DNA of 64,000 nucleotides from positions 124,001 to 188,000 of the forward strand of contig NZ_JAJEWP010000006.1 of assembly GCF_020687825.1 (NCBI RefSeq), written 5' to 3'. This DNA is from Fluctibacter halophilus (lineage in GTDB: Bacteria > Pseudomonadota > Gammaproteobacteria > Enterobacterales > Alteromonadaceae). A program made the position numbers and the translations under genes. This document shows, piece by piece, positions 55,369 to 64,000 of this stretch (position 1 is the first letter of the stretch; every line of letters starts with the position of its first letter). The notes beneath the pieces are model-generated. The model was not told the DNA's origin. It did not search any database and saw only the letters and a list, made by a program, of their open reading frames with translations.

Positions 55369-55402
55369 ACTGGGTGTTGTGCCTCTAAAGCTGAGAAACT
55401 AA

Positions 55403-57358
<1,956 letters not shown>

Positions 57359-57407
57359 CTAACCTACCCCCCCGCAATGTACTTGCAACGGGGTCTTCTG
57401 CTCACCT

Positions 57408-57986
57408 TCAGGGACTGATCAGAAAGTCCAGGATCGGGGTGAGAAAACGCTCATAACCGACAAAGCTGTGATCACCATCAGGCTCTATGGTGAGTTTGGC
57501 GCCCTGGTATTTGGCTTCGGCCTGACGATAATCCAGGGTCTCATCACCTTGTTGCAATAACACCCAGTAGTCACCCCCGTGCTGCAGTGTTGGTGTGTCC
57601 AGCGCCAGCAATTCATCCAGGTGTTGATTGGTGAGTGTGAATCGCTGACCGGTGTACGGATTTTCATGGTCACCCAGATAATCCTTGAGCAGGGCATAGG
57701 GCTTAACCGCAGGGTTGATCAGGACCCCTTTGCCGCCATACTTTTCCACAAAGTGGGTACTCAGAAAGCCGCCCATAGAGCTGCCGATAAAGCGCAGTCG
57801 TTTACCGCGGTGCTTTTTCACCACGTCTTCAACCTGCTGTGCAGCCTCGCCAGGGTAATTGGACAATTGCGGCACCTCTATGTTGAGGTGAGGGAAATAC
57901 TGATCAATGAAGGCGACAGTTTGTTGTGCCTTGACCGATTGGGGTGAGCTTAAAAAGCCGTGTAGGTAAATCAGCTGATAGTCCAT
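57408..57986 (-). CDS. yqiA: YqiA family esterase
   Basis: 192 residues, alpha/beta hydrolase. LIYLHGFLSSPQS (oxyanion region), nucleophile elbow GSSMGGFLS and C-terminal DGDHSFVGYERF (catalytic Asp and His). Its place directly upstream of parE is the same as in E. coli. Esterase activity on short acyl esters is known for the family; the physiological substrate is not. Confidence 0.9.
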   Translation of the reverse strand: MDYQLIYLHGFLSSPQSVKAQQTVAFIDQYFPHLNIEVPQLSNYPGEAAQQVEDVVKKHRGKRLRFIGSSMGGFLSTHFVEKYGGKGVLINPAVKPYALLKDYLGDHENPYTGQRFTLTNQHLDELLALDTPTLQHGGDYWVLLQQGDETLDYRQAEAKYQGAKLTIEPDGDHSFVGYERFLTPILDFLISP

Positions 57987-57987
57987 C

Positions 57988-58743
57988 TCATACCATCACT
58001 ACGCGTTTCACTGTTGTGGTCCATTGACCGTCCGAGCCCAAGTGTATCATACGGTAGCCCGGACGCTCATCACTGACGGCAAATTCCGCCCCGTTGGCCC
58101 ACTGCCAGCACGTTGAGGGACAGCCCAATATCGCCGTCGACGCCAGGGTTTGCTCCGTTGCCATGTGGGTATGGCCATGCAGCACAAATTTAACCTGCGG
58201 GTGGGCAGCCAGCCAGGTGGCAAAGGCCTCCCGGTTGACCCAGGCATGGCGGTCCATCCAACCGTTCACCGCCACCGGGTGATGATGCACGGCAACGGCA
58301 TGATGCCGTTCAGGGTGCCCGGCGATCCGCGCGGACAAACGGTCTAATGCGTCCGGCGTCACCTGTCCCAGGGTGCCACGATAGTGACTGCTCAGCCCAT
58401 GCAACATCCAATGGCTGCCAATCGGTATCCCTTGGTCCACCATGCTCTGAACAGACGATGTCGCCATCAGCGCGTCCGGCTCATCATGGTTGCCGGGAAT
58501 GGCATGCAGCGGTAAGCCAATATCCGCCTGCTGCCACAGCTGACTCAGGTGTTGATAACCGGTGGTATCATGTTCGCCCAGTACATCGCCGGTCAGCACA
58601 ATGGCGTCTGCCGGTTGCCTGGCGATATCCGCCAATACTGCAGCAAGACTGTGATAGGGATTGCATTGCGCGTAGCCGCTGCGTTCAACATCGGCAAACA
58701 GGTGACAATCACTGAACTGGATCAGCGTACACGGGTTTTGCAT
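57988..58743 (-). CDS. cpdA: 3',5'-cyclic-AMP phosphodiesterase
   Basis: 251 residues from the ATG at 58743 (a TTG one codon upstream is less likely). Metallophosphatase motifs in order: FSDCHLF (DxH), VLTGDVLGEHD, PGNHDEPD, AVHHHPV and LHGHTH. It lowers intracellular cAMP by hydrolysis and so tunes CRP-dependent genes. The position between yqiB and yqiA is conserved. Confidence 0.93.
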   Translation of the reverse strand: MQNPCTLIQFSDCHLFADVERSGYAQCNPYHSLAAVLADIARQPADAIVLTGDVLGEHDTTGYQHLSQLWQQADIGLPLHAIPGNHDEPDALMATSSVQSMVDQGIPIGSHWMLHGLSSHYRGTLGQVTPDALDRLSARIAGHPERHHAVAVHHHPVAVNGWMDRHAWVNREAFATWLAAHPQVKFVLHGHTHMATEQTLASTAILGCPSTCWQWANGAEFAVSDERPGYRMIHLGSDGQWTTTVKRVVMV

Positions 58744-58749
58744 CAACGA

Positions 58750-59202
58750 TCAGGCCTGAGTCAGTGTGCGGGTCGCATTGTTTTGACAAAACACCAACCA
58801 CTCGGCCAGAAAGCGGTTAACCATTTCTTTCTCGTTACGCTGATGCATGCGCTGGTTGGGGTAGGCATAGCTGGCTTTGAGGGCACCGATATGCTGGGAT
58901 TTCAATACTTCAGCCATTTGCGCATCATGGTACATGCGTACCTGCATGACCGGATTCAGATAGCCCGGATTACCCTGGGTTATCTGACGGCATTCCAGAG
59001 TACTGGTATAGCGGCTGCTGTCGAGAATTCGGATCTGGTAGTACAAACGGTCATTGACACTGAAGCGGTAACATAAATCTTCGGAGTCACAATCGGGTAA
59101 CAGGCGCAACAAACGGGCATAGTTCACCTCGCACACCGCCAACAACGTTGGCAAATGCGGTACATACTTGGTTTGTAGCCGTTGCTTATTGACCCCAGTC
59201 AT
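58750..59202 (-). CDS. yqiB: DUF1249 domain-containing protein YqiB
   Basis: 150 residues; the segments YVPHLPTLLAVCEVNYARLLRLLPD and the later YHDAQMAEVLKSQH fit DUF1249. Function unknown but the gene's place between nudF and cpdA is conserved across gammaproteobacteria. It overlaps the end of nudF by 17 bases. Confidence 0.9.
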   Translation of the reverse strand: MTGVNKQRLQTKYVPHLPTLLAVCEVNYARLLRLLPDCDSEDLCYRFSVNDRLYYQIRILDSSRYTSTLECRQITQGNPGYLNPVMQVRMYHDAQMAEVLKSQHIGALKASYAYPNQRMHQRNEKEMVNRFLAEWLVFCQNNATRTLTQA

Positions 59203-59806
59203 CCAGCACCTTTTGTTTATTCAACAAGAACCATTGTACTGCAATCAGGGTGGCAGCGTTATCAATTTTACCGCCATCCAGCCAATCGCGAATTTCCGGT
59301 TCAGGGATAACATGCACCAGAATGTCTTCACCTTCGTGGTCCAGACCATGCACGCCACCCGCCTGGCTCGCATCCACACAACCGACAAATACGTGCAAAC
59401 GCTCTGTGGTGCCACCAGGGCTGGACAAATAGGTCAGTGCAGGTGTGAGGTGTTGCAATGTCAGGCCAGTCTCCTCGACTGTTTCACGATAGCAAACCTC
59501 GCGAGCATCCTCGCCCGGTTCAATAATACCGGCCACCACTTCCAACAACCACGGACAGTCAGAGGTGGCCATTGCGCCGATACGAAACTGCTCGATCATC
59601 ACAAAGGCTTCCTCGCGGGGATCGTACAACAGCACCGCCACAGCATGGCCGCGCTCAAACACCTCGCGACTCAGGATTGGTGTCCAGCCACCTTCAAACA
59701 GGCGGTGCTGAAACTGGTACCTGACCATCTTAAAGAAGCCCTTGAAAAGGGGGGTCTTCGTCTCAACTTTTACATCGTCAGTGGAAAATCGAAATGGACG
59801 TTTCAA
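59186..59806 (-). CDS. nudF: ADP-ribose pyrophosphatase
   Basis: 206 residues from a TTG at 59806, supported by an AGGA eight bases upstream and by alignment with E. coli NudF (209 residues). The Nudix box is GIIEPGEDAREVCYRETVEETGL (GX5EX7REUXEEXGU), and LSSPGGTTERLHVFVG follows. It hydrolyses ADP-ribose to AMP and ribose 5-phosphate. Divergent from tolC; first gene of the leftward nudF-yqiB-cpdA-yqiA-parE set. Confidence 0.94.
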   Translation of the reverse strand: MKRPFRFSTDDVKVETKTPLFKGFFKMVRYQFQHRLFEGGWTPILSREVFERGHAVAVLLYDPREEAFVMIEQFRIGAMATSDCPWLLEVVAGIIEPGEDAREVCYRETVEETGLTLQHLTPALTYLSSPGGTTERLHVFVGCVDASQAGGVHGLDHEGEDILVHVIPEPEIRDWLDGGKIDNAATLIAVQWFLLNKQKVLDDWGQ

Positions 59807-59987
59807 CGGGAATATCCTCAGTCTTGTCGTAATTGCCTTTTTCTTGCACATATTCTGTTACACTTGAGAGCCTTGTGTTACGTCTGATCAGTTTTGTTTA
59901 GCAATTGATTTCCTTAGACTTTGCAAGGGAAAAGAAATTACACTGAACATAAAGCATACTGAAATTGCAACCTTAACAGGAAAACCC

Positions 59988-61349
59988 ATGAAAAAATCGA
60001 TTCTGTCTCTGCTTGTAGGTTTTAGCGTGGCCTCACAAGCGCTCGCAGACGATCTATACCAGGTCTATCAACAGGCTCTGGCCAAGGATCCTACCATTAA
60101 CCGTGCCAAAGCAGAGCGCGATGCTGCCTTTGAAGGCATCGGTATCTCACGGGCGAATTTGTTGCCACAAATCTCAGGCTCCGTCAGCTACTCTGACAGC
60201 AGCCGTGAATCCCTTGATCCCGTTGTGACTGAAAACGATGATGGTAGCTCTACGTTAGAAGGCTTCAATGTGATCAAAACCGATACCACCGGCGTCGGCC
60301 TTGGTCTGCAACTGGACTTGTCCATCTATGATCACAGCAACTGGATCAATCTGGGGCGTGCCGAGAAGGTAGCCCAGCAGAGCGATACCCAATATGCCGT
60401 GTCCAAACAAGACCTGATTGTGCGTACCACCACAGCGTACCTGAATGTGTTGCGGGCATTGGACTCTCTGGAGTTTGTTCAGGCCGAAAAACGCGCCATT
60501 GAGCGTCAGCTGGAACAAACTAAGCAGCGTTTTGAAGTGGGTTTGACCGCCATCACCGATGTGCATGAAGCCCAGGCTAACTACGACAACACCCTGGCGC
60601 AGGAAATCCGTGCCCAGAATACTGTCGAACTGCGCCGCGAAGAACTGCGTGAGATCACCGGTAAATACCATGACGGACTGTCGGTACTGAACACCGAACG
60701 ATTCGAAGCTACCCGACCTACCCCTGCCGATGTGGACAGCTGGTTAGGTTTGGCTGAGGAACGTAACCTTGACCTGATGGCCCAGCGCCTGGGTGTCGAA
60801 ATTGCCAAAGATGACATCGAATCCAGCCGTGCCGGACACTACCCGACACTGGGTTTACGTGCTACCGCTTCTCGCGATGACGACGAAGCCAATGGTGTTT
60901 CTTTGCCAAAAACCGATGCTCACTCGATTAGCCTGACACTCAACGTGCCCATTTATTCCGGCGGCGCTACCAGTGCCCGTACCGACCAAGCCCGTTACAA
61001 CTACGTGGCTGCCAGTGAAAACATGGAACTGACTTACCGTACCACCGTGCGTTCGGTACGCAGCTCCTACAATGATGTCACGGCTGCCATCTCGACCATC
61101 CGGGCATTGCAACAAGCGGTTGTGTCAGCGGAAAGTGCACTGAAAGCTACCGAGGCAGGTTTTGATGTTGGTACCCGTACCATCGTTGACGTATTGAACA
61201 GTACCCGTAACCTGTTTGACGCCCGTCGCAACCTGGCCGGTGCCCGCTACGACTTTATCTCGTCGATCCTGGCGCTGAAGCGAGCAGCAGGTACCCTGAC
61301 CGAAGAAGACCTGGTTGCCATCAACAGCGGTTTGAAGAAAGCCTCTTAA
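59988..61349 (+). CDS. tolC: outer-membrane efflux channel TolC
   Basis: 453 residues. Signal peptide ends at SQALADDL (residue 21). Two outer-membrane-efflux repeats rich in coiled coil, with repeat hallmarks NLLPQISGSVSYS and ALSVLNTERF regions and GTRTIVDVLNSTRNLFDARRNLAGARYDFISSILALKRAAGTL at the end. Forms the trimeric outer-membrane exit duct for RND efflux and type I secretion. Divergent from nudF, as in E. coli. Confidence 0.96.
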   Translation: MKKSILSLLVGFSVASQALADDLYQVYQQALAKDPTINRAKAERDAAFEGIGISRANLLPQISGSVSYSDSSRESLDPVVTENDDGSSTLEGFNVIKTDTTGVGLGLQLDLSIYDHSNWINLGRAEKVAQQSDTQYAVSKQDLIVRTTTAYLNVLRALDSLEFVQAEKRAIERQLEQTKQRFEVGLTAITDVHEAQANYDNTLAQEIRAQNTVELRREELREITGKYHDGLSVLNTERFEATRPTPADVDSWLGLAEERNLDLMAQRLGVEIAKDDIESSRAGHYPTLGLRATASRDDDEANGVSLPKTDAHSISLTLNVPIYSGGATSARTDQARYNYVAASENMELTYRTTVRSVRSSYNDVTAAISTIRALQQAVVSAESALKATEAGFDVGTRTIVDVLNSTRNLFDARRNLAGARYDFISSILALKRAAGTLTEEDLVAINSGLKKAS

Positions 61350-61369
61350 CGGGTCTTGATGAAACAATA

Positions 61370-61398
61370 AAAAAAGCGAGGCTATGCCTCGCTTTTTT
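61370..61398 (+). terminator. Rho-independent terminator after tolC
   Basis: AAAAAAGCGAGGC - TAT - GCCTCGCTTTTTT, 20 bases after the tolC stop codon. Symmetric A/T flanks, so it may also stop the leftward small gene that follows. Confidence 0.93.
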
Positions 61399-61416
61399 GT
61401 GTCTTGGGTACAGCCT

Positions 61417-61644
61417 TCAACCTGCGTTGACTTCATGACCGTCCAGTTGTGACGCCAGATCATCCAGCGCACTGGCGGTACTATCAAAGCGACCTTCTCC
61501 GTAGGTATAGCGCACCCTGACCCTGTCGCCAGCGCCAGCAAGGCGCGCGTCGACTTTGCTCACCGACCAGCTGGTCAGCGTATTCAGAAAACGATTGGCA
61601 ATCTGTGCCGAGGGAAACTCATAGGTGATTTGCGCGCTGATCAT
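61417..61644 (-). CDS. small hypothetical protein
   Basis: 75 residues, no signal peptide. ISAQITYEFPSAQIANRFLNTLTSWSV and later RVRVRYTYGEGRFDSTASALDDLASQLDG alternate strands and helices, like a small ferredoxin-fold or ACT-like domain. No family recognised. It overlaps the ion-channel start by four bases (channel begins within its stop region in the leftward order), so both are likely one transcript. Confidence 0.55.
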   Translation of the reverse strand: MISAQITYEFPSAQIANRFLNTLTSWSVSKVDARLAGAGDRVRVRYTYGEGRFDSTASALDDLASQLDGHEVNAG

Positions 61645-62468
61645 TTCAATGACTCCCGATCATTCGACTGATTGTCAGTCAGGGTTTTCAGCATGCGCTG
61701 CACATCATTCAACTGCGCCTGCAATTCCCCCAGGGTTGGCTCCCGCGTTTCCGCGTCTTCCTGGCGCGCACGGGTGTGCTCCTCTTCCATCACATTCACC
61801 ACAATGCCGATCACCATGTTCAGAAACGCAAATGCGGTAAAGAAGATAAAACTCATGTAGTACATCCAGCTCATCGGATACACGTCCATGGTTTCATATT
61901 GAATGTCCGTCCAGTCCTCAAAGGTCATCACCCTGAACAGGGTCAGCATGGAAATGGCGATGTTGCCCCACAACACCGGGTTGATGTCCTTGAACAGGTA
62001 GCTGCCAATGGCGGCATAAATGTAGAAGATAATGAACATCAACAGCACCACGTAGCCCAATTGCGGCAGCGCCTTGATCAACGAGTTGATCAGTACCCGC
62101 AATTCCGGGATCACGGACACCATCCGCAGTACACGGAAAACCCGCACCAGTCGCGCCAGCAACGCCATCTCTGAATCTTGCACCGGGATCAGGCTGATCA
62201 CCACAACCAGGGTGTCAAACACGTTCCAGCCAGAACGGAAAAAGCCCTTTTTATTCGGTTCAGCAAGAAATCGAATGGTGATTTCAAACAGGAAAAACAG
62301 GGTGATAAACACATCCAGATACTGGGTTATCAGCGCAGCCCAGCCTGGTAAGTCGTAGGTTTTGGCGCCGATTTCCAGCGCCGAAATGATAATAACGCTG
62401 ACCACAAACAGCTCAAAAATGCGGTTATTTTTCAGGCGTTGCAGTTGATGTTGAAACCGTTCGTACAT
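61641..62468 (-). CDS. single-domain voltage-gated cation channel (BacNav-like)
   Basis: 275 residues, six membrane helices plus pore. The S4 helix has R106, R109, R112 and R115 at every third position (RLVRVFRVLRM), a working voltage sensor. The pore filter is T182-F-E-D-W-T-D188. Compared with NavAb TLESWSM, it has Asp at the S178 and M181 equivalents, the changes that made NavAb Ca2+-permeable in CavAb, while keeping Glu at the 177 position. Calcium or mixed selectivity is inferred. A C-terminal coiled coil (LQAQLNDVQRMLKTL) would hold the tetramer together. Confidence 0.85.
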   Translation of the reverse strand: MYERFQHQLQRLKNNRIFELFVVSVIIISALEIGAKTYDLPGWAALITQYLDVFITLFFLFEITIRFLAEPNKKGFFRSGWNVFDTLVVVISLIPVQDSEMALLARLVRVFRVLRMVSVIPELRVLINSLIKALPQLGYVVLLMFIIFYIYAAIGSYLFKDINPVLWGNIAISMLTLFRVMTFEDWTDIQYETMDVYPMSWMYYMSFIFFTAFAFLNMVIGIVVNVMEEEHTRARQEDAETREPTLGELQAQLNDVQRMLKTLTDNQSNDRESLK

Positions 62469-62504
62469 GACTCAAACTCGAAATAATTACAGCGATACAA
62501 ACAT

Positions 62505-62532
62505 AAAAGAGCCTCCCGGCATGGGAGGCTCT
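62505..62532 (-). terminator. Rho-independent terminator after the TPR gene
   Basis: AGAGCCTCCC - GGCAT - GGGAGGCTCT. Read leftward, it is followed by TTTTATG. It ends the TPR gene before the ion channel. Confidence 0.85.
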
Positions 62533-62585
62533 TCCAGGGTGGAGCATTAGTGGGGCAAAATCTCGCGATTTTCAAGCCCCGTCGA

Positions 62586-64000
62586 TCAGATACCGTATTC
62601 AGCCTTTAGCGTGGCAAGACGGGCCTGGGCATCAGGATTTGACACATTGCGTGCTGCCAAACGACGTTTAGCCTGGGTATCCCTACCAGCCTTGAGCAAC
62701 GCTTCAATGTAATTCAGGAAGATTTCATCATTCTCCAGTGACGCAAGGTCAATGCGCTGATACAGGGTCAACGCTTCGTCCAGATCATCCTGTCGCACTC
62801 GAATTTGCGCCAGCGTGTCCACCGCAGCAATGTTTTCAGGCTGCATTTCAACCGCTTTATTGGCCAGGGCTGCAGCCTGGGACAGTTGCCCTTCTTCCAT
62901 ATACAGGTAGGCAAGATTGTTCAGCGCGACAAAATTGTTCGGATTCTGCTCCAGCGCTTTCACGTAGGTTTTGATCGCGGAGGCATTGCCACTTGCGCCG
63001 CCGATCTGACGCTCAGCCAGCAACATTTGCGCAGCAATATCCTCAGGCGCGCGTTGCAGGTGGCGCTCAAGCAACGCGATCCCCTCTGCGGTTTTGCCCT
63101 GCAGTTCCAGTGCTGCCAGCAACACAATCAAATTGCGGCTGTTGGGTAGTGCTTCATAGGCATCGCTGGCCAACGGCAGAGCCGTTTCACCGTCCCGCTG
63201 AGACACGCTAATCCGCGCCGAAATGCTTTTCACGAAGGGTTGGTCCAACACATCCTTGGACAATCCCTGCAACGCATTTTGCGCCTGATCAAACTGGCCG
63301 GTTAATGTCAGGAAATGAGCGCGCAACAGGTGTAATTGCTGATCGTCTCGCTGCGTTAACACCTTGTCGAGCAAGCCAAGGGCTTCCTTGGCTTTATTTT
63401 GTGAATCCAACAACAGTAACTTGCCCACAACGGCCTGCTTGTTATTGGGCATCTCCGTCAACCAGGCATCGTAATGTGCTTGTGCCTGTTCGACTTTTTG
63501 TTGCTTTAACAGCGCTTGTCCACGCAATGCCCAATACACCACTGGCACATCATCGCTCACGGTGACGTTACCGGTGACGGACTCAACATCGCTCCAACGC
63601 CCTTCGGTGGCGTAGATACGGGCCAGCAACAAGGCCAAATCGGTACGTTGTGGCGCCTTCTGATAAGCCGCTACGGCCGGCGCCATGCCTTCTTCACCCT
63701 GTTGCTGACGTTTAAAGAACAGGTAATGGGTGGCGAGACCGGGCAAATAGTCTGGCGCCTCGTTAATCACCGCAGTCACTTGCTGTTGAGCACTGTCCAT
63801 ATCCCCTTGCTTGAAGGCCAGGTTCGCCAGTGCCAGTTTGGCCTGCAACATATCAGGCTGGGCAGCCAGCGCCCGTTCAAAAGCCTGCTGGGCAGCGGCC
63901 CAATCATTATTGCGCGAGGCCACTTCACCGAGTAGCAGGTGGGCTTCGGCATCATCAGGGTTTGTGCTCAACCACTGGTTAGCCAACGCCTCTGCCTTGT
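62586..64000 (-). CDS. TPR-repeat protein, PrsT-like; 5' part outside window
   Basis: At least 470 residues seen; the frame remains open to base 64000, so the start is outside (TTG at 63986 is internal). Tandem TPR units of 34 residues are clear, for example NPNNFVALNNLAYLYMEEGQLSQAAALANKAVEMQPEN (about 358-395 of the visible part). The long all-TPR layout resembles PrsT of XrtA/PEP-CTERM exopolysaccharide clusters, which are near 900 residues. No such partner gene is in the window, so the subfamily call is tentative; a TPR scaffold is certain. Confidence 0.75.
   Translation of the reverse strand, partial: KAEALANQWLSTNPDDAEAHLLLGEVASRNNDWAAAQQAFERALAAQPDMLQAKLALANLAFKQGDMDSAQQQVTAVINEAPDYLPGLATHYLFFKRQQQGEEGMAPAVAAYQKAPQRTDLALLLARIYATEGRWSDVESVTGNVTVSDDVPVVYWALRGQALLKQQKVEQAQAHYDAWLTEMPNNKQAVVGKLLLLDSQNKAKEALGLLDKVLTQRDDQQLHLLRAHFLTLTGQFDQAQNALQGLSKDVLDQPFVKSISARISVSQRDGETALPLASDAYEALPNSRNLIVLLAALELQGKTAEGIALLERHLQRAPEDIAAQMLLAERQIGGASGNASAIKTYVKALEQNPNNFVALNNLAYLYMEEGQLSQAAALANKAVEMQPENIAAVDTLAQIRVRQDDLDEALTLYQRIDLASLENDEIFLNYIEALLKAGRDTQAKRRLAARNVSNPDAQARLATLKAEYGI

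Noticed and set aside
55153-55402. Possible sigma-28 promoter for the chemoreceptor
   Set aside because: CCTGATAG resembles part of the -10 element, but no TAAA-like -35 at correct spacing was found.

Overview
The window is protein-coding bacterial chromosome, densely packed, with short intergenic gaps and no rRNA, tRNA, CRISPR array, insertion sequence or phage gene that I can see. The gene content points to a marine, aerobic gammaproteobacterium of the Alteromonadaceae or a close relative. The evidence is a complete Na+-pumping NADH:quinone reductase operon (nqrABCDEF with apbE and nqrM), the tolC/nudF/yqiB/cpdA/yqiA/parE gene order known from enterobacteria, a full EF-P modification set (efp, epmA, epmB), FabV as enoyl reductase, a large TonB-dependent receptor, a tryptophan-halogenase-like flavoprotein, and a PrsT-like TPR protein at the right edge. 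The genus assignment is inference.

Layout. 1-9.4 kb: end of a DPP-IV type S9 peptidase, a PH-domain protein, a threonine dehydratase/serine racemase-like PLP enzyme, a small exported DUF4174-like protein, a flavin-dependent halogenase homologue behind a LacI-type operator, an exported amidohydrolase, a GNAT enzyme and an NhaC-family antiporter. 9.4-16.6 kb: two tandem LytS/LytTR two-component pairs and a 991-residue TonB-dependent receptor. 16.7-21 kb: DUF1653 protein, MFS permease, M17 aminopeptidase, and dinB behind a perfect LexA box. 20.9-28.1 kb: nqrM, apbE, nqrFEDCBA (all leftward) with a roughly 400 bp leader/intergenic region. 28.4-32.8 kb: fabV and a TRAP transporter. 32.9-38.1 kb: bolA, an AlkB-type oxygenase divergent from rlmG, an exported cyclophilin, GNAT, a gamma-glutamylcyclotransferase-like protein and a diguanylate cyclase. 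38.2-40.8 kb: epmA, efp and divergent epmB.

40.8-43.2 kb holds a YjfB-like protein and three unrecognised genes. 43.3-48.8 kb is the most coherent accessory module: a sulfide/sulfane-sulfur oxidation operon (sqr, a DUF3365 c-type heme protein, a persulfide-dioxygenase-type metallohydrolase, a TauE/SafE exporter and a DUF442 sulfur transferase/phosphatase-like protein), divergent from a sigma-54 activator whose PAS domain carries the CX10CX6C spacing of the sulfane-sulfur sensor FisR. A near-consensus -24/-12 promoter precedes sqr. 48.8-55.2 kb: a solute-binding protein, DUF2845 protein, an exported protein with FG-GAP-like repeats, and a histidine kinase next to a chemoreceptor with the same type of Cache sensor. 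55.4-61.4 kb: parE, yqiA, cpdA, yqiB, nudF and divergent tolC. 61.4-64 kb: a small hypothetical, a one-domain voltage-gated ion channel with a Cav-like filter, and the truncated TPR protein.

Working together: Nqr, NhaC and possibly the TRAP system form a sodium-based energy economy (ApbE flavinylates NqrB/NqrC, NqrM assists assembly). EpmB, EpmA and EF-P form one post-translational modification pathway. SQR makes persulfide, the dioxygenase burns it to sulfite, TauE exports sulfite, and FisR senses the intermediate.
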